Assembly (NCBI RefSeq): GCF_030548175.1
Contig: NZ_JAUORX010000001.1
Coordinates: 248,001-312,000, forward strand
Direction of reading: 5' to 3'
Length of the DNA stretch: 64,000 nucleotides
Source: Cognatishimia sp. 1_MG-2023
GTDB taxonomy: Bacteria > Pseudomonadota > Alphaproteobacteria > Rhodobacterales > Rhodobacteraceae
Part shown: in pieces, positions 32,158 through 41,435 of the stretch
How the letters are laid out: every line of letters begins with the position of its first letter
How positions within the stretch are numbered: position 1 is the stretch's first letter
The notes under the pieces: model-generated
What the model was told of the DNA's origin: nothing
Seen by the model: only the letters and a program-made list of their open reading frames with translations
The model's database searches: none
Position numbers and translations under genes: made by a program

Positions 32158-32218
32158 AGCCACTCCGATTCCCAAAATCAACTTTGGATGGGCACAAATT
32201 TCAGCGCTGTCTTTCAAT

Positions 32219-32259
32219 CGTACGTTTCAACCCGCGAAACGTACGAATTGTACGTTTCA
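32219..32259. repeat. Three alternating copies of GTACGTTTC at the end of liuC
   Basis: CGTACGTTTC (32219-32228) and GAAACGTACG (32236-32245) form a perfect 10-bp inverted repeat with a 7-base spacer; a third GTACGTTTCA (32250-32259) runs into the liuC stop codon. As RNA the inverted repeat could form a 3' hairpin for the liu transcript, but no T run follows; as DNA it could be an operator array. Confidence 0.5.
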
Positions 32260-33042
32260 TTTGGAAATCCAAGCCGCAGGACGCTTGTCAAAGAACGCAC
32301 CAACGCCCTCTTTGGCCTCATCCCCATCCCAACACGCCACAAGCTCGCGGATCGTGTGATCAATAACGGCGTCATCAATTCTTGGCCCCAACGAACGCGC
32401 TAACGCTTTGGCCCGCGCAACCGCTTCAGGCGCGCAGCTCAGGTATGGCACAACTTCGTTTTCCACAGCATTATCAAGCTCTTCTGCAGGAACGGCCTTG
32501 GCCAACAAACCCAATGTCACAGCTTCATCCGCGCCAAACAGGCGCGATGACATAAACACACGCCGCGCCATAGCCTCGCCCATGCGGGACAGAACATATG
32601 GTCCAATTGTCGCCGGGATCAGACCCAGCTTTGTTTCGGTCAGTCCCATCTTCAAGGTGTTCACACCAATCGCTACATCGCAAACCGAAGCCATCCCAAC
32701 ACCACCGCCAAAGGCGTTGCCTTGAAGCCTTCCGATCAGTGGTTTTGGTATATTATTCAATGAATTAAGCATTACAGCTAATTTACGAGCTTCTACAAAT
32801 CGCGTCTCAGAGTCAGCTGCCATTTGCTCTTTCATCCAAGCTAAATCACCACCCGCACAAAAGCTTTTTCCACCCCCCGTCAACACGACAACACGCACCT
32901 TGGGATCTTCGCCAAGCTGTTTCGCCGCCGCAGTCAGCTCCAACATCATCTCCGCCGACATCGCATTGTGCTTTTCAGCGCGATCCAACGCCAATGTCGC
33001 AACACCGCGTTCATCTATTTCGATACTGATGGTATTATACAT
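32257..33042 (-). CDS. liuC: Methylglutaconyl-CoA hydratase (enoyl-CoA hydratase family)
   Basis: 261-residue crotonase-fold enzyme, expected to hydrate 3-methylglutaconyl-CoA to HMG-CoA in leucine breakdown. Oxyanion-hole stretches: GGGKSFCAGGDLAWM (about residues 56-70) and GNAFGGGVGMASVCD (about 108-122), with the catalytic-region ETKLGLIPATIGPYV. Function is assigned mainly from its place as last gene of the liu cluster, since crotonase family members are hard to tell apart. It follows liuE by about 30 bp. Confidence 0.85.
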   Translation of the reverse strand: MYNTISIEIDERGVATLALDRAEKHNAMSAEMMLELTAAAKQLGEDPKVRVVVLTGGGKSFCAGGDLAWMKEQMAADSETRFVEARKLAVMLNSLNNIPKPLIGRLQGNAFGGGVGMASVCDVAIGVNTLKMGLTETKLGLIPATIGPYVLSRMGEAMARRVFMSSRLFGADEAVTLGLLAKAVPAEELDNAVENEVVPYLSCAPEAVARAKALARSLGPRIDDAVIDHTIRELVACWDGDEAKEGVGAFFDKRPAAWISK

Positions 33043-33071
33043 GTCGACCCCTTAGTGGATGTCTATTATTA

Positions 33072-33929
33072 TCAATGACTTGAACGCATAGAACGCGCCA
33101 TTTCTGCAGCCTTCGCAAGCACGTCAGAATCCAGCCCAGTCTCAAAACCCAAAGCCCGTAACCGCGCATCAACCGCTTCCGTCGCTACATTCCCAGCCGC
33201 TCCCGGCGCATAAGGACAGCCGCCTAATCCACCAACAGCAGCATCAAACACGCGCAGACCCATCTCTAAGGAAACCTCGATATTCTCCAACGCACGTCCA
33301 GCCGTGTCATGATAATGACCTGCCAGTTTTTCTGCTGGAGCCTCCTGCAAAACCGCTTCAAGCATAGCGCGGATGCTTTCAGACGTCGCCTGCCCGATGG
33401 TATCCCCAAGAGAAATTTCGTAGCAATTAAAATCACTTAACGCACGAACAACATGTGCAACCTGTGCCGGATCCGTGGCCCCATCATATGGGCAATCCGT
33501 CACACAGCTCACATAGCCCCGAACCGGAAGCCCGACAGAATGTGCCTTTTCAACCACCGGCGCAAAACGTTCCAAGCTCTCGGCAATGGTCGCGTTAATA
33601 TTGGCTTTCGAAAACCCTTCTGACGCGGAGCCAAAGATCGCAATCTCATCCGCCCCAGCTTCTATGGCTCGCTCAAGCCCCTTCATATTCGGCGTAAGTG
33701 CAGCATAAGAAATCCCTGCGCCACGCGTAATACCCGCCAAAACGTTCGCTGAATCTGCCATTTGCGGTACCCATTTAGGCGATACAAAACTAGCAACTTC
33801 AATCCGCTTGAACCCAGCACCACTCAGACAATCGACCAATGAAATCTTGTCTTCAGTCTCAATCAACTGTTTTTCATTCTGAAGACCATCCCGTGGCCCA
33901 ACCTCAAAAATATCAACGTATTCAGTCAC
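33072..33929 (-). CDS. liuE: Hydroxymethylglutaryl-CoA lyase
   Basis: 285-residue TIM-barrel lyase that splits HMG-CoA into acetyl-CoA and acetoacetate, the final leucine-pathway step. Motifs: EVGPRDGLQNE near the N-terminus with the metal-binding Asp, and the family signature GGLGGCPYAPGAAGNVATE with the catalytic Cys. The frame continues upstream into the GST gene; GTG at 33929 is preferred since the protein then starts VTEYVDIFEVGPRDG as in relatives and GAAGGTGG lies upstream. It overlaps the GST gene by eight bases, which implies coupling. Confidence 0.93.
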   Translation of the reverse strand: MTEYVDIFEVGPRDGLQNEKQLIETEDKISLVDCLSGAGFKRIEVASFVSPKWVPQMADSANVLAGITRGAGISYAALTPNMKGLERAIEAGADEIAIFGSASEGFSKANINATIAESLERFAPVVEKAHSVGLPVRGYVSCVTDCPYDGATDPAQVAHVVRALSDFNCYEISLGDTIGQATSESIRAMLEAVLQEAPAEKLAGHYHDTAGRALENIEVSLEMGLRVFDAAVGGLGGCPYAPGAAGNVATEAVDARLRALGFETGLDSDVLAKAAEMARSMRSSH

Positions 33930-34593
33930 CTGCACCACCTTCTGGAACTGGATAAAAGTCCTTTGAGTAGAATTCCTGCGCCCCATCCAACGCCCGAGCA
34001 CTCTGATAAGCAGGACGTTTTTCTATACGTTCAATATAGGCCAACACATTTGGAAACGCGTCCATCTCAACAAAATACTTCACCGCAAACAGGTTATAGC
34101 CAAGCATGGTATCCACCGCCGAAAAACCTGACGCCAACAACCACTCCTGTGTAGCCAGCACCTTCTCTAACGGCTTCAGCGTCTTGCGCAAACGCGCAAC
34201 ATCCAGCTTCACAACTGCTGGCGAAGCCACCGCTGGGGGCCGCAAGAACACAACCTGCAAATTCAATGACGCCAATATGCTGGCCTGCGTTTCAGCAAAA
34301 GAGAGCCATTGCAGAAAATCGACGCGTTCAGCATGATCAACTCCTGGAGCCATGCCAGACAACGGTCGCGACTCACATAAATACTGAACAATCGCCGGGC
34401 TTTCGAAAATAACCTTGCCATCGACTTCCAACGCAGGAACCCGCCCCGCCGGTGAAATCTTCAGAAAATCCGGATCACGGAGCGACCCGTCGGTGATGCT
34501 GTAATGACTGATATCACAGCTGAGGCCCATTTCTTCGAGCAACCAAAGGATGCGAAAAGACCGCGATGCTGAAACGTGGTGTAAGCGGATCAT
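33922..34593 (-). CDS. Glutathione S-transferase family protein within the liu operon
   Basis: 223-residue protein with an N-terminal thioredoxin-like GST domain (SASRSFRILWLLEEMGL at about 8-24; SPAGRVPALEVDGKVIFESPAIVQYL, given in part, about 47-72) and an all-helical C-terminal half. The Ser-rich N-terminal turn suggests a Ser-type or beta/theta-like class. It overlaps the liuD stop by four bases (ATGA) and liuE by eight, so it is firmly in the operon. It is not a known leucine-pathway enzyme; detoxification of reactive acyl-CoA intermediates is a guess. Confidence 0.88.
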   Translation of the reverse strand: MIRLHHVSASRSFRILWLLEEMGLSCDISHYSITDGSLRDPDFLKISPAGRVPALEVDGKVIFESPAIVQYLCESRPLSGMAPGVDHAERVDFLQWLSFAETQASILASLNLQVVFLRPPAVASPAVVKLDVARLRKTLKPLEKVLATQEWLLASGFSAVDTMLGYNLFAVKYFVEMDAFPNVLAYIERIEKRPAYQSARALDGAQEFYSKDFYPVPEGGAGD

Positions 34594-36539
34594 GCGTTTT
34601 CCTGACTGTCATCCTCTAAGCGGATCAAAGCAGCGCCAGCTTCAACCTGATCGCCATCATCCGCCAAGACCTCTGCCACAATACCATCGCGCGCGGCCAA
34701 CAAGGAATGCTCCATTTTCATGGCTTCCAAGATGGCCAAACGATCCCCCTCTGCCACGGTTTGCCCAGCCTCAACAAAAACAGCCTTCACCAACCCAGGC
34801 ATCGGCGCTTCGATCAGGTTACCATTGCCAATCATTCCAGACGATTGATCAAGAATATCAACATGTTCAAAGGTGATGCCAAAGCGGTCAAATACGGTAA
34901 TTTGTCGATCTGACATAACCGTTTTTGCAATCCTATTCCCGCCAATGCGCCAGCCCAATGGCCCACGTAACGCCAGGATAGATACACCATCCACATCCGC
35001 GGTGACTTTGTCTGCGCCTTCAAAATTCAGTTTTACAGTAACAGCCTCGTCGTCTCGTCGCAGATAAATGCTCCGCGCGAGAGGCTCCCACAAAGTAAAG
35101 CCCATCTCAGTACCCGCATCGCCTAGTAAGTTAGCCGCCGCCATAGCGGCCACCGCCGCTGGCACGGCCCCAACCTCTGGTATCTCTGTCAAAGCTTCCA
35201 GATTACGGGCAATCAAACCCGTATCAACATCCCCCGCCGCAAATTGATGGTGCGCACTTAGCGCGCCCAGAAAGGCGAGGTTTGTCACAGTGCCCGCCAC
35301 TTCACACCCAGAAAGCGCCTGTTTCATCTTCGCTAAAGCCACGGATCGAGATGCCCCATGCACAATAATTTTGGCAATCATCGGATCATAAAACGGGCTA
35401 ATCACATCACCCGCACGCACACCACTATCTGCACGGCACGTTTCCGGGAACTGTAGATGGCTTAACGTGCCAGTCGCGGGCAGAAAACCCTTTGGTACGT
35501 CTTCGGCATAAAGCCTGGCTTCAAAACTATGGCCATTAATCGTCAAATCGTCTTGCGCCAATGGAATTGGCTCGCCTGCCGCAACACGCAATTGCCATTC
35601 CACCAGATCGACACCGGTGATCAGCTCAGTCACAGGGTGCTCCACCTGCAAACGTGTGTTCATCTCCATGAACCAGAACCCGTCAGCGCGTAACCCATCA
35701 GAGCCATCCACGATAAACTCAATCGTGCCCGCACCTTTGTATCCGATGGCCTCTGCTGCCTTGACGGCCGCATCCCCCATTGCCTTGCGCACTTCCGCAG
35801 TCATCCCTGGCGCGGGCGCTTCTTCGATCACTTTCTGGTGGCGGCGTTGCAATGAACAGTCCCGTTCGAACAGATGCACGGCCGAAACGCCATCGCCAAA
35901 CACCTGAACTTCAATGTGGCGCGGTTGCTGAATGTACTTCTCAATCAACACATCTGGGTTGCCAAAGGCAGTCGTCGCCTCGTTCTGAGCACTGGCCAAG
36001 GCAGAGGCAAAATCGCCAGCCTCTTCGACCAAACGCATGCCTTTGCCGCCGCCGCCCGCAACAGCCTTGATCAAAACCGGGTATCCAATTTCACCTGCCT
36101 GCTGTTCTAAAAACACAGCATCCTGGTTTGCGCCATGATACCCGGGTACAACAGGCACACCTGCTTCTGTCATCAAAACTTTCGCAGCATCTTTCAGCCC
36201 CATGGCACGGATGGCATCGGCAGATGGCCCAATAAACACGAGCCCCGCGGCATCGACCGCATCCACAAAGTCCGGGTTCTCGGACAGAAATCCATACCCC
36301 GGATGAATCGCCTCAGCGCCTGTATCCAACGCGGCTTGAATAATGACATCACCCTTTAGATAGCTCTCTGCAGGCGCCGAACCGCCAATATGAACGGCCT
36401 CACCAGCCATCTCGACGTGCTTAGCCTGTGCGTCGGCATCGGAATACACGGCAACGGTTTTCACGCCCAACGCATGCGCCGTTTCTATAACCCGACAGGC
36501 GATTTCACCTCGGTTGGCAACTAGGATCTTGTCAAACAT
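34590..36539 (-). CDS. liuD: Methylcrotonyl-CoA carboxylase biotin-containing (alpha) subunit
   Basis: 649-residue biotin carboxylase plus carrier subunit. Order: N-terminal domain (FDKILVANRGEIACRVI), ATP-grasp with AVAGGGGKGMRLVEE (about residues 157-171), EMNTRLQVEHPVTE (about 285-298), a linker, and a C-terminal biotinyl domain with EAMKMEH in which Lys608 should carry biotin. With LiuB it converts 3-methylcrotonyl-CoA to 3-methylglutaconyl-CoA. Biotin would be attached by the BirA encoded at 14002-14754. A gap of 98 bp with hairpins separates it from liuB. Confidence 0.94.
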   Translation of the reverse strand: MFDKILVANRGEIACRVIETAHALGVKTVAVYSDADAQAKHVEMAGEAVHIGGSAPAESYLKGDVIIQAALDTGAEAIHPGYGFLSENPDFVDAVDAAGLVFIGPSADAIRAMGLKDAAKVLMTEAGVPVVPGYHGANQDAVFLEQQAGEIGYPVLIKAVAGGGGKGMRLVEEAGDFASALASAQNEATTAFGNPDVLIEKYIQQPRHIEVQVFGDGVSAVHLFERDCSLQRRHQKVIEEAPAPGMTAEVRKAMGDAAVKAAEAIGYKGAGTIEFIVDGSDGLRADGFWFMEMNTRLQVEHPVTELITGVDLVEWQLRVAAGEPIPLAQDDLTINGHSFEARLYAEDVPKGFLPATGTLSHLQFPETCRADSGVRAGDVISPFYDPMIAKIIVHGASRSVALAKMKQALSGCEVAGTVTNLAFLGALSAHHQFAAGDVDTGLIARNLEALTEIPEVGAVPAAVAAMAAANLLGDAGTEMGFTLWEPLARSIYLRRDDEAVTVKLNFEGADKVTADVDGVSILALRGPLGWRIGGNRIAKTVMSDRQITVFDRFGITFEHVDILDQSSGMIGNGNLIEAPMPGLVKAVFVEAGQTVAEGDRLAILEAMKMEHSLLAARDGIVAEVLADDGDQVEAGAALIRLEDDSQENA

Positions 36540-36556
36540 TGGCGGCCTCCTGGACC

Positions 36557-36631
36557 ATGATCTTCATCTTTCCAAAAATACTCCGGGGGTAGGTGTGAAA
36601 CTCTGTTTCACACAAGGGGGCTGGCCCCCTT
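36557..36631 (-). repeat. Short intergenic element, copy 2, with two tandem hairpins (liuB-liuD gap)
   Basis: Reading the minus strand: AAGGGGG/CCCCCTT hairpin (36614-36631), a perfect 9-bp GTGTGAAAC/GTTTCACAC hairpin with a 3-base loop (36593-36613), then CCCCCGGAGTATTTTTGGAAAG leading to the liuD start (given in part). The CCGGAG-GTATTT-TTGG core matches copy 1 at 14761-14795. The hairpins may lower or separate liuD expression from liuB. Confidence 0.55.
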
Positions 36632-36637
36632 ACCCTT

Positions 36638-38242
36638 TTACATCCGGAACACACCAAATTTTGTTGGTTCAATCGGCGCACAGAGTGAGGCACGCAGCGA
36701 CAGCGCCAATACATCGCGTGTTTTGCGAGGGTCGACGATGCCGTCATCCCAAAGCCGCGCAGAGGCATACAGAGGGTGACTTTGCTCTTCGAACATATCA
36801 ATCGTGGGCTGTTTAAACTGCGCTTCTTCTTCCGCAGACCAGCTACCACCTTGACGCTCAATCGCATCACGCTTCACTGTTGCCAAAACACCAGCTGCCT
36901 GTTCCCCACCCATCACGGAAATCCGTGAATTTGGCCACGACCACAAGAACCGCGGCGAATAGGCCCGTCCTGACATGCCGTAGTTACCGGCACCAAACGA
37001 TCCGCCAACCAACATCGTGATCTTAGGGACATTTGTTGTGGCAACAGCCGTCACCATCTTGGCACCATGACGCGCGATGCCTTCGCTTTCGTACTTACGA
37101 CCCACCATAAAGCCCGTGATATTCTGCAAAAATACCAAAGGGATATTACGTTGACTGCAAAGCTCGATGAAATGTGCACCTTTTTGCGCTGCTTCTGAGA
37201 ACAAGACACCATTATTAGCGACGATACCAACAGGGCAGCCTTTGACATGCGCAAAACCCGTCACCAACGTCTCACCAAAACGCGCTTTGAACTCATCAAA
37301 CCGAGAGCCATCTACAACTCGCGCAATGACTTCACGAATATCATAGGGCGTTCGCAAATCTGTTGGAACAACGCCCAAAATCTCCGACGGATCATACAAT
37401 GGCTCTTCTGAGCTTTGCCACGCAACCGTCTGCGGATTTTCCCGGTTTAGATGGCTTACCGCCCGGCGCGCCAATTCCAACGCATGCGCGTCATTCTCGG
37501 CCAAATAATCAGCCACACCAGACAGACGTGTATGCACATCACCGCCGCCAAGATCCTCGGCTGTTACAACTTCACCTGTTGCTGCCTTCACAAGCGGTGG
37601 ACCCGCCAAAAAGATCGTGCCCTGCTCTTTTACGATGATCGTCACATCTGACATCGCAGGCACATATGCCCCGCCAGCCGTGCAAGACCCCATAACAACC
37701 GCGATCTGAGGAATGCCTTTGGCACTCATCCGCGCTTGATTATAGAAAATCCGGCCAAAGTGATCGCGATCCGGAAACACTTCATCCTGATTGGGCAAGT
37801 TCGCCCCACCACTATCCACCAAATAAATGCATGGCAGGTTGCATTCCTCAGCAATTTCCTGCGCGCGAAGGTGCTTTTTTACAGTCATCGGGTAATACGT
37901 ACCGCCTTTGACGGTCGCATCATTGCAAAGCACCATGACGTCCTGACCATGCACTTGGCCAATCCCGGCAACGACACCAGCACAAGGTGCGGCGCCGTCG
38001 TAAAGACCATGCGCAGCAGTTGCACCAACTTCCAAGAACGGGGAGCCTGGATCAAGCAGGTTAGCTACACGCTCGCGCGGTAGCATTTTACCTCGGCTCA
38101 GATGACGTTCCCGAGACCGTTCGCCGCCCCCCAATGCAGCGGCTTGCGCCACATCAGATACAACTTTGATCGCTTCAAGATGCCCCTGAACGTTCGCCTT
38201 AAACCCGTCCGAGGACGGAAGTGCCGTAGACTTCAGCTGCAT
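36638..38242 (-). CDS. liuB: Methylcrotonyl-CoA carboxylase carboxyltransferase (beta) subunit
   Basis: 534-residue carboxyltransferase of the acyl-CoA carboxylase beta family with two crotonase-like halves: [20 protein letters not shown] (about residues 140-160) in the first and [20 protein letters not shown] (about 370-390) followed by [16 protein letters not shown] in the second. These stretches are closer to methylcrotonyl- than to propionyl-CoA carboxylases. Its ATG overlaps the liuA stop (TAATG). It acts with LiuD in the cytoplasm. Confidence 0.94.
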   Translation of the reverse strand: MQLKSTALPSSDGFKANVQGHLEAIKVVSDVAQAAALGGGERSRERHLSRGKMLPRERVANLLDPGSPFLEVGATAAHGLYDGAAPCAGVVAGIGQVHGQDVMVLCNDATVKGGTYYPMTVKKHLRAQEIAEECNLPCIYLVDSGGANLPNQDEVFPDRDHFGRIFYNQARMSAKGIPQIAVVMGSCTAGGAYVPAMSDVTIIVKEQGTIFLAGPPLVKAATGEVVTAEDLGGGDVHTRLSGVADYLAENDAHALELARRAVSHLNRENPQTVAWQSSEEPLYDPSEILGVVPTDLRTPYDIREVIARVVDGSRFDEFKARFGETLVTGFAHVKGCPVGIVANNGVLFSEAAQKGAHFIELCSQRNIPLVFLQNITGFMVGRKYESEGIARHGAKMVTAVATTNVPKITMLVGGSFGAGNYGMSGRAYSPRFLWSWPNSRISVMGGEQAAGVLATVKRDAIERQGGSWSAEEEAQFKQPTIDMFEEQSHPLYASARLWDDGIVDPRKTRDVLALSLRASLCAPIEPTKFGVFRM

Positions 38243-39402
38243 TACATTTTCCCCATCAGCTCACGACCAATCAGCATGCGGCGAATTTCGCTGGTGCCCG
38301 CACCGATCTCCATCAGCTTGGCATCGCGGAAAATCCGAGAGACTGGTGTTTCATTCATAAAGCCCGCGCCGCCCATGGCTTGCACCGCTTGGTGCGCAAC
38401 AACCATCGCTTCTTCCGAGGCATACAGAACACAAGCCGCAGCGTCCTGACGGGTCACTTGACCACGATCACAGGCTTTTGCCACCTCATACACATAAGCC
38501 CGTGCAGAGTTCATCTTGGTGTACATATCGGCGATTTTGCCCTGCATCAGTTGGAAGTCGCCAATAGGCCGACCAAACTGCGTGCGCTCTTTCAGATACG
38601 GCATCACCTCATCCAAACATGCCGCCATGATCCCAGTTCCGATGCCTGACAAAACGACACGTTCGTAATCTAGGCCAGACATCAAAACACGCACACCGCG
38701 TCCCTCTTCACCCAGAATGTTCTCAAACGGCACTTCGACGTTTTCAAAAATCAGCTCGGCTGTATTCGATCCACGCATGCCCAACTTGTCAAAGTGTGGA
38801 GAGACCGAAAAACCAGCCATATCTTTTTCAATGATAAAGGCAGTTATGCCTTTAGAACCCGCCTCTGGATCAGTTTTGGCGTAAACAACCAGCGTATCTG
38901 CGTCAGGGGCGTTGGTGATCCAGAACTTGTTTCCATTCAAAACAAAGCGATCATTCTTTTTCTCAGCCCGTAGTTTCATCGAAACCACGTCAGAACCCGC
39001 ACCGGTTTCGGACATTGCCAAAGCGCCAACATGCTCACCAGAGATCAGCTTTGGCAAATACTTAGCCTTTTGCTCTGCGTTACCGTTCAATTTGACCTGG
39101 TTCACACACAGGTTGGAATGCGCCCCATAAGACAACGACACTGACGCAGAAGCCCGCGCGATTTCTTCAACAACAACAGTATGCGCCAGATACCCCATGT
39201 CCGAGCCGCCAAATTCCTCGGGCACGGTCACACCCAGCAAGCCAAGTTCCCCCATTTCCGTCCAAAGCTCGTTTGGAAACTGGTTTTTTGCGTCAACCTC
39301 CGCAGCCATCGGCTTCACCCGGTCCTGCGCCCAGCGGTGCACCATATCGCGCAGTGCGTTAACATCTTCGCCTAGGTCAAAATTCATAGTGTGCGTAAAC
39401 AT
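38242..39402 (-). CDS. liuA: Isovaleryl-CoA dehydrogenase
   Basis: 386-residue FAD-dependent acyl-CoA dehydrogenase that oxidises isovaleryl-CoA to 3-methylcrotonyl-CoA; electrons pass to ETF. Motifs: [21 protein letters not shown] (in part; about residues 128-148), [19 protein letters not shown], the region [12 protein letters not shown] with the catalytic Glu expected for this enzyme, and the C-terminal [21 protein letters not shown] at 39402 rather than the upstream open frame gives the usual start [19 protein letters not shown]. It is the first gene of the liu operon, with a candidate promoter just upstream. Confidence 0.94.
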   Translation of the reverse strand: MFTHTMNFDLGEDVNALRDMVHRWAQDRVKPMAAEVDAKNQFPNELWTEMGELGLLGVTVPEEFGGSDMGYLAHTVVVEEIARASASVSLSYGAHSNLCVNQVKLNGNAEQKAKYLPKLISGEHVGALAMSETGAGSDVVSMKLRAEKKNDRFVLNGNKFWITNAPDADTLVVYAKTDPEAGSKGITAFIIEKDMAGFSVSPHFDKLGMRGSNTAELIFENVEVPFENILGEEGRGVRVLMSGLDYERVVLSGIGTGIMAACLDEVMPYLKERTQFGRPIGDFQLMQGKIADMYTKMNSARAYVYEVAKACDRGQVTRQDAAACVLYASEEAMVVAHQAVQAMGGAGFMNETPVSRIFRDAKLMEIGAGTSEIRRMLIGRELMGKM

Positions 39403-39430
39403 GGGCAACCCCGTTATTGAACATGCGTTC

Positions 39431-39459
39431 ATATAATAGGATTTTCAGAAACCGATCAA
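39431..39459 (-). promoter_or_regulatory. liuA: Candidate promoter of the liu operon
   Basis: On the minus strand TTGATC (39459-39454) and TTATAT (39436-39431) are 17 bp apart, about 30 bp before the liuA start; the overlapping TATTAT could serve as an alternative -10. It lies after the LysR stop, supporting separate transcription of liu. Confidence 0.4.
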
Positions 39460-39506
39460 GCCAGCACGCCCCAGTAGGACGCGACGTCTTTCTGCGTTTT
39501 TTTGAT

Positions 39507-40433
39507 TTACTGACCTGTAGACACCATTGCGCGAATCCACGCGACGAAGCTTTGAACATCGGCCCGTTCTGCAGCGAGGGGGCTGGTAACCACGTCAAAT
39601 CCAATCCCCGGAGAGAGCACTTCATTAAAGGGTCGCACCAACAAACCGCGTTTTAGCAACCCTTCAGCAACTGGGCCACTTGCTAGAACAATGCCCAGCC
39701 CAGCCACAGCAACTTGCATGGCGTGATCATAGTCATCAAAGAACCCGGCGTTCTCATTCTTTGCAGGATCAAAATCAAACCCAACTTGCTTCGCCCAGTT
39801 GCGCCACTCAAAATATTTCCGTGCCTGAGTTACCCACCCCAACCGCGACATATCAGAATGGATCAGCGGCAAGTCTCGCAGCGCATCTATCGCAAGAGGC
39901 CGCGACCGATCCGCCAAAAGCGCGGGGCTACAAACAGGAAAAATCTCGTCATCAAACAAGCGGTGCGCGACCAAACCAGAAGTATCCCCACCATAACGAA
40001 TAGCAATATCCGCCTCGCCCGCTTGCAATTGCGCTATGCGCTGAGAGCTTTCGACCAGAATATTGATCTGCGGAAACTCGCGCCGAAACGTTGATAGGTT
40101 GGGCACCAACCAACTCGACGCAAAGCTTGCCTCACAAGAGATCACCAATCGCTGCCGAATTTGCGGATCACGCATCTTTCGGACCGCTTCCGCGATCCGT
40201 TGCATGCCATCATTCAGATCGCCCATAGCTGCCTGCCCCAAAGGCGTAACCTTTAGCCCCTTACCATCCCGCTGCACCAACGGTTCGCCTATGGCTTGCT
40301 CTAGCTTGTCGACCAACTGCTTAACCGCAGCGGGCGTCACGCCCAATTCCACAGCAGCTTGCGTGAAACTCAAGTGTCGCGCTGCAGCTTCAAAAGCCCG
40401 TAGCGCATTCAGAGATGGCAACCAATCAGACAT
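39507..40433 (-). CDS. LysR family transcriptional regulator (GcvA-like)
   Basis: 308-residue regulator. Winged-helix DNA-binding domain at residues 1-65 (LNALRAFEAAARHLSFTQAA, VTPAAVKQLVDKLEQAIGEP), then a periplasmic-binding-protein-like effector domain. The N-terminal pattern SLNALRAFEAAARHLSFTQAA is typical of the GcvA subgroup. It is divergent from the EamA transporter gene, the classic layout for a LysR protein and its target, with a symmetric AT-rich site in between (40484-40500). It also precedes liuA on the same strand, so a liu link cannot be excluded, though liu clusters usually use a MerR regulator. Confidence 0.9.
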   Translation of the reverse strand: MSDWLPSLNALRAFEAAARHLSFTQAAVELGVTPAAVKQLVDKLEQAIGEPLVQRDGKGLKVTPLGQAAMGDLNDGMQRIAEAVRKMRDPQIRQRLVISCEASFASSWLVPNLSTFRREFPQINILVESSQRIAQLQAGEADIAIRYGGDTSGLVAHRLFDDEIFPVCSPALLADRSRPLAIDALRDLPLIHSDMSRLGWVTQARKYFEWRNWAKQVGFDFDPAKNENAGFFDDYDHAMQVAVAGLGIVLASGPVAEGLLKRGLLVRPFNEVLSPGIGFDVVTSPLAAERADVQSFVAWIRAMVSTGQ

Positions 40434-40483
40434 AACTTAGTTTTTCTAACCTTTGATCGCAGGACAAATGAGTTCACCTCAAA

Positions 40484-40500
40484 AGATATAATATATATCT
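40484..40500. promoter_or_regulatory. Inverted repeat overlapping a -10 box between LysR and EamA genes
   Basis: AGATATA and TATATCT flank ATA as a perfect 7-bp inverted repeat and include TATAAT (40487-40492). Placed in the 105-bp divergent gap, it may be the LysR site and part of the transporter promoter. No good -35 box is seen. Confidence 0.4.
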
Positions 40501-40538
40501 ATGCACTAACAACAAACTTAAAGCTGGATGCTCTAGAA

Positions 40539-41435
40539 ATGCTAAACTATTCAACAGAAAGAAAAGCATCCATAGCAATGACCATTGCTGCTTCTATTTG
40601 GGGATTGTACTGGGTCCCGATTCATTATCTTGAAGGGTTCGGGATCTCAGGTATCAGCGCCGTCGCATTGATCAATGCGATACCTGCCATCGTGCTATTA
40701 GGTTTAACTTCACTACAATGGCGAGACGTTCGTGGCACATTCGGTCGCGCTGCATTTGTTGGCTTTGTTGCAGGGCTTGGGTTTGCCCTTTACTCACTTG
40801 GTATCGTCTACGGCTCAGTCGTTCGCACGACATTGCTGTTTTATCTTACGCCCATTTGGTCAACGATTATTGGCATCCTGTGGCTTTCTGAACAAACAAC
40901 TTGGCGCCGCTGGCTCGCTATTGCGACCGGCCTTTTGGGGCTGTCACTACTGGTGTCTGGCGGAACAAACACACAGATCGGCATTGGCGACATATTCGCG
41001 TTCGTCTCTGGGATCGTATGGGCCGTGGCAGCAACATTGATCCGCGCCAATCCCAGCCTGCCCTTGCCCAGCATGGCGGGCACTCAATTTGCAGCGACCG
41101 CCATCACAACCTGCGCTGTGGGCTATATATTAGGAGCCCAAACGCCAACCTATGCGGCATTCGCAAGCGCACTGCCCATCGCGACCGTTGTCACGCTGGT
41201 ATTCTTCTTGCCCAGCGTGATCGCAATTTTCTGGGCGCAAAAGCGGCTTTTCCCTGGCCGCGCAGGCCTACTAATGATGTCCGAAGCTTTGGTCGCCGTG
41301 GTATCCGCCGCCCTTTGGTTCCCCGAAGAACGCCTACAGGCCCTTCAATGGATGGGTGCGATAATGATCGTAAGCACCTTCTTCATCGAAACGATGGGAA
41401 CACCGCAAAAGAAGGTGGCGCTGAAACAGGCTTAG
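40539..41435 (+). CDS. EamA/DMT family transporter
   Basis: 298-residue membrane protein with about ten helices in two EamA repeats; the second repeat begins near residue 150 (DIFAFVSGIVWAVAATLIRA). Such proteins export amino acids or other metabolites; the substrate is not predictable. It is divergent from a LysR gene that probably controls it. Its stop overlaps the stop of the convergent aminotransferase gene (TTAG, 41432-41435). A second ATG at codon 14 is possible but less consistent with the membrane topology. Confidence 0.88.
   Translation: MLNYSTERKASIAMTIAASIWGLYWVPIHYLEGFGISGISAVALINAIPAIVLLGLTSLQWRDVRGTFGRAAFVGFVAGLGFALYSLGIVYGSVVRTTLLFYLTPIWSTIIGILWLSEQTTWRRWLAIATGLLGLSLLVSGGTNTQIGIGDIFAFVSGIVWAVAATLIRANPSLPLPSMAGTQFAATAITTCAVGYILGAQTPTYAAFASALPIATVVTLVFFLPSVIAIFWAQKRLFPGRAGLLMMSEALVAVVSAALWFPEERLQALQWMGAIMIVSTFFIETMGTPQKKVALKQA

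Larger units (their letters stand above)
31894..32256. other. Non-coding control region upstream of the nuo operon
   Basis: This 363-bp gap between the liuC stop and nuoA holds no convincing gene. It contains a candidate nuoA promoter (31955-31983), a perfect 16-bp palindrome GCGTGATGCATCACGC (32142-32157), and at the liuC end three copies of GTACGTTTC in alternating orientation (32219-32259). The open frame 32056-32403 on the plus strand is mostly antisense to liuC. Confidence 0.6.

Noticed and set aside
32219-32259. CRISPR-like repeats
   Set aside because: Only three 9-base units in alternating orientation with short spacers; not a CRISPR array.
39507-40433. Treating the LysR protein as the liu operon regulator
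   Set aside because: Liu clusters usually use a MerR regulator, and the divergent EamA gene is a better target; a direct liu link cannot be shown from sequence.
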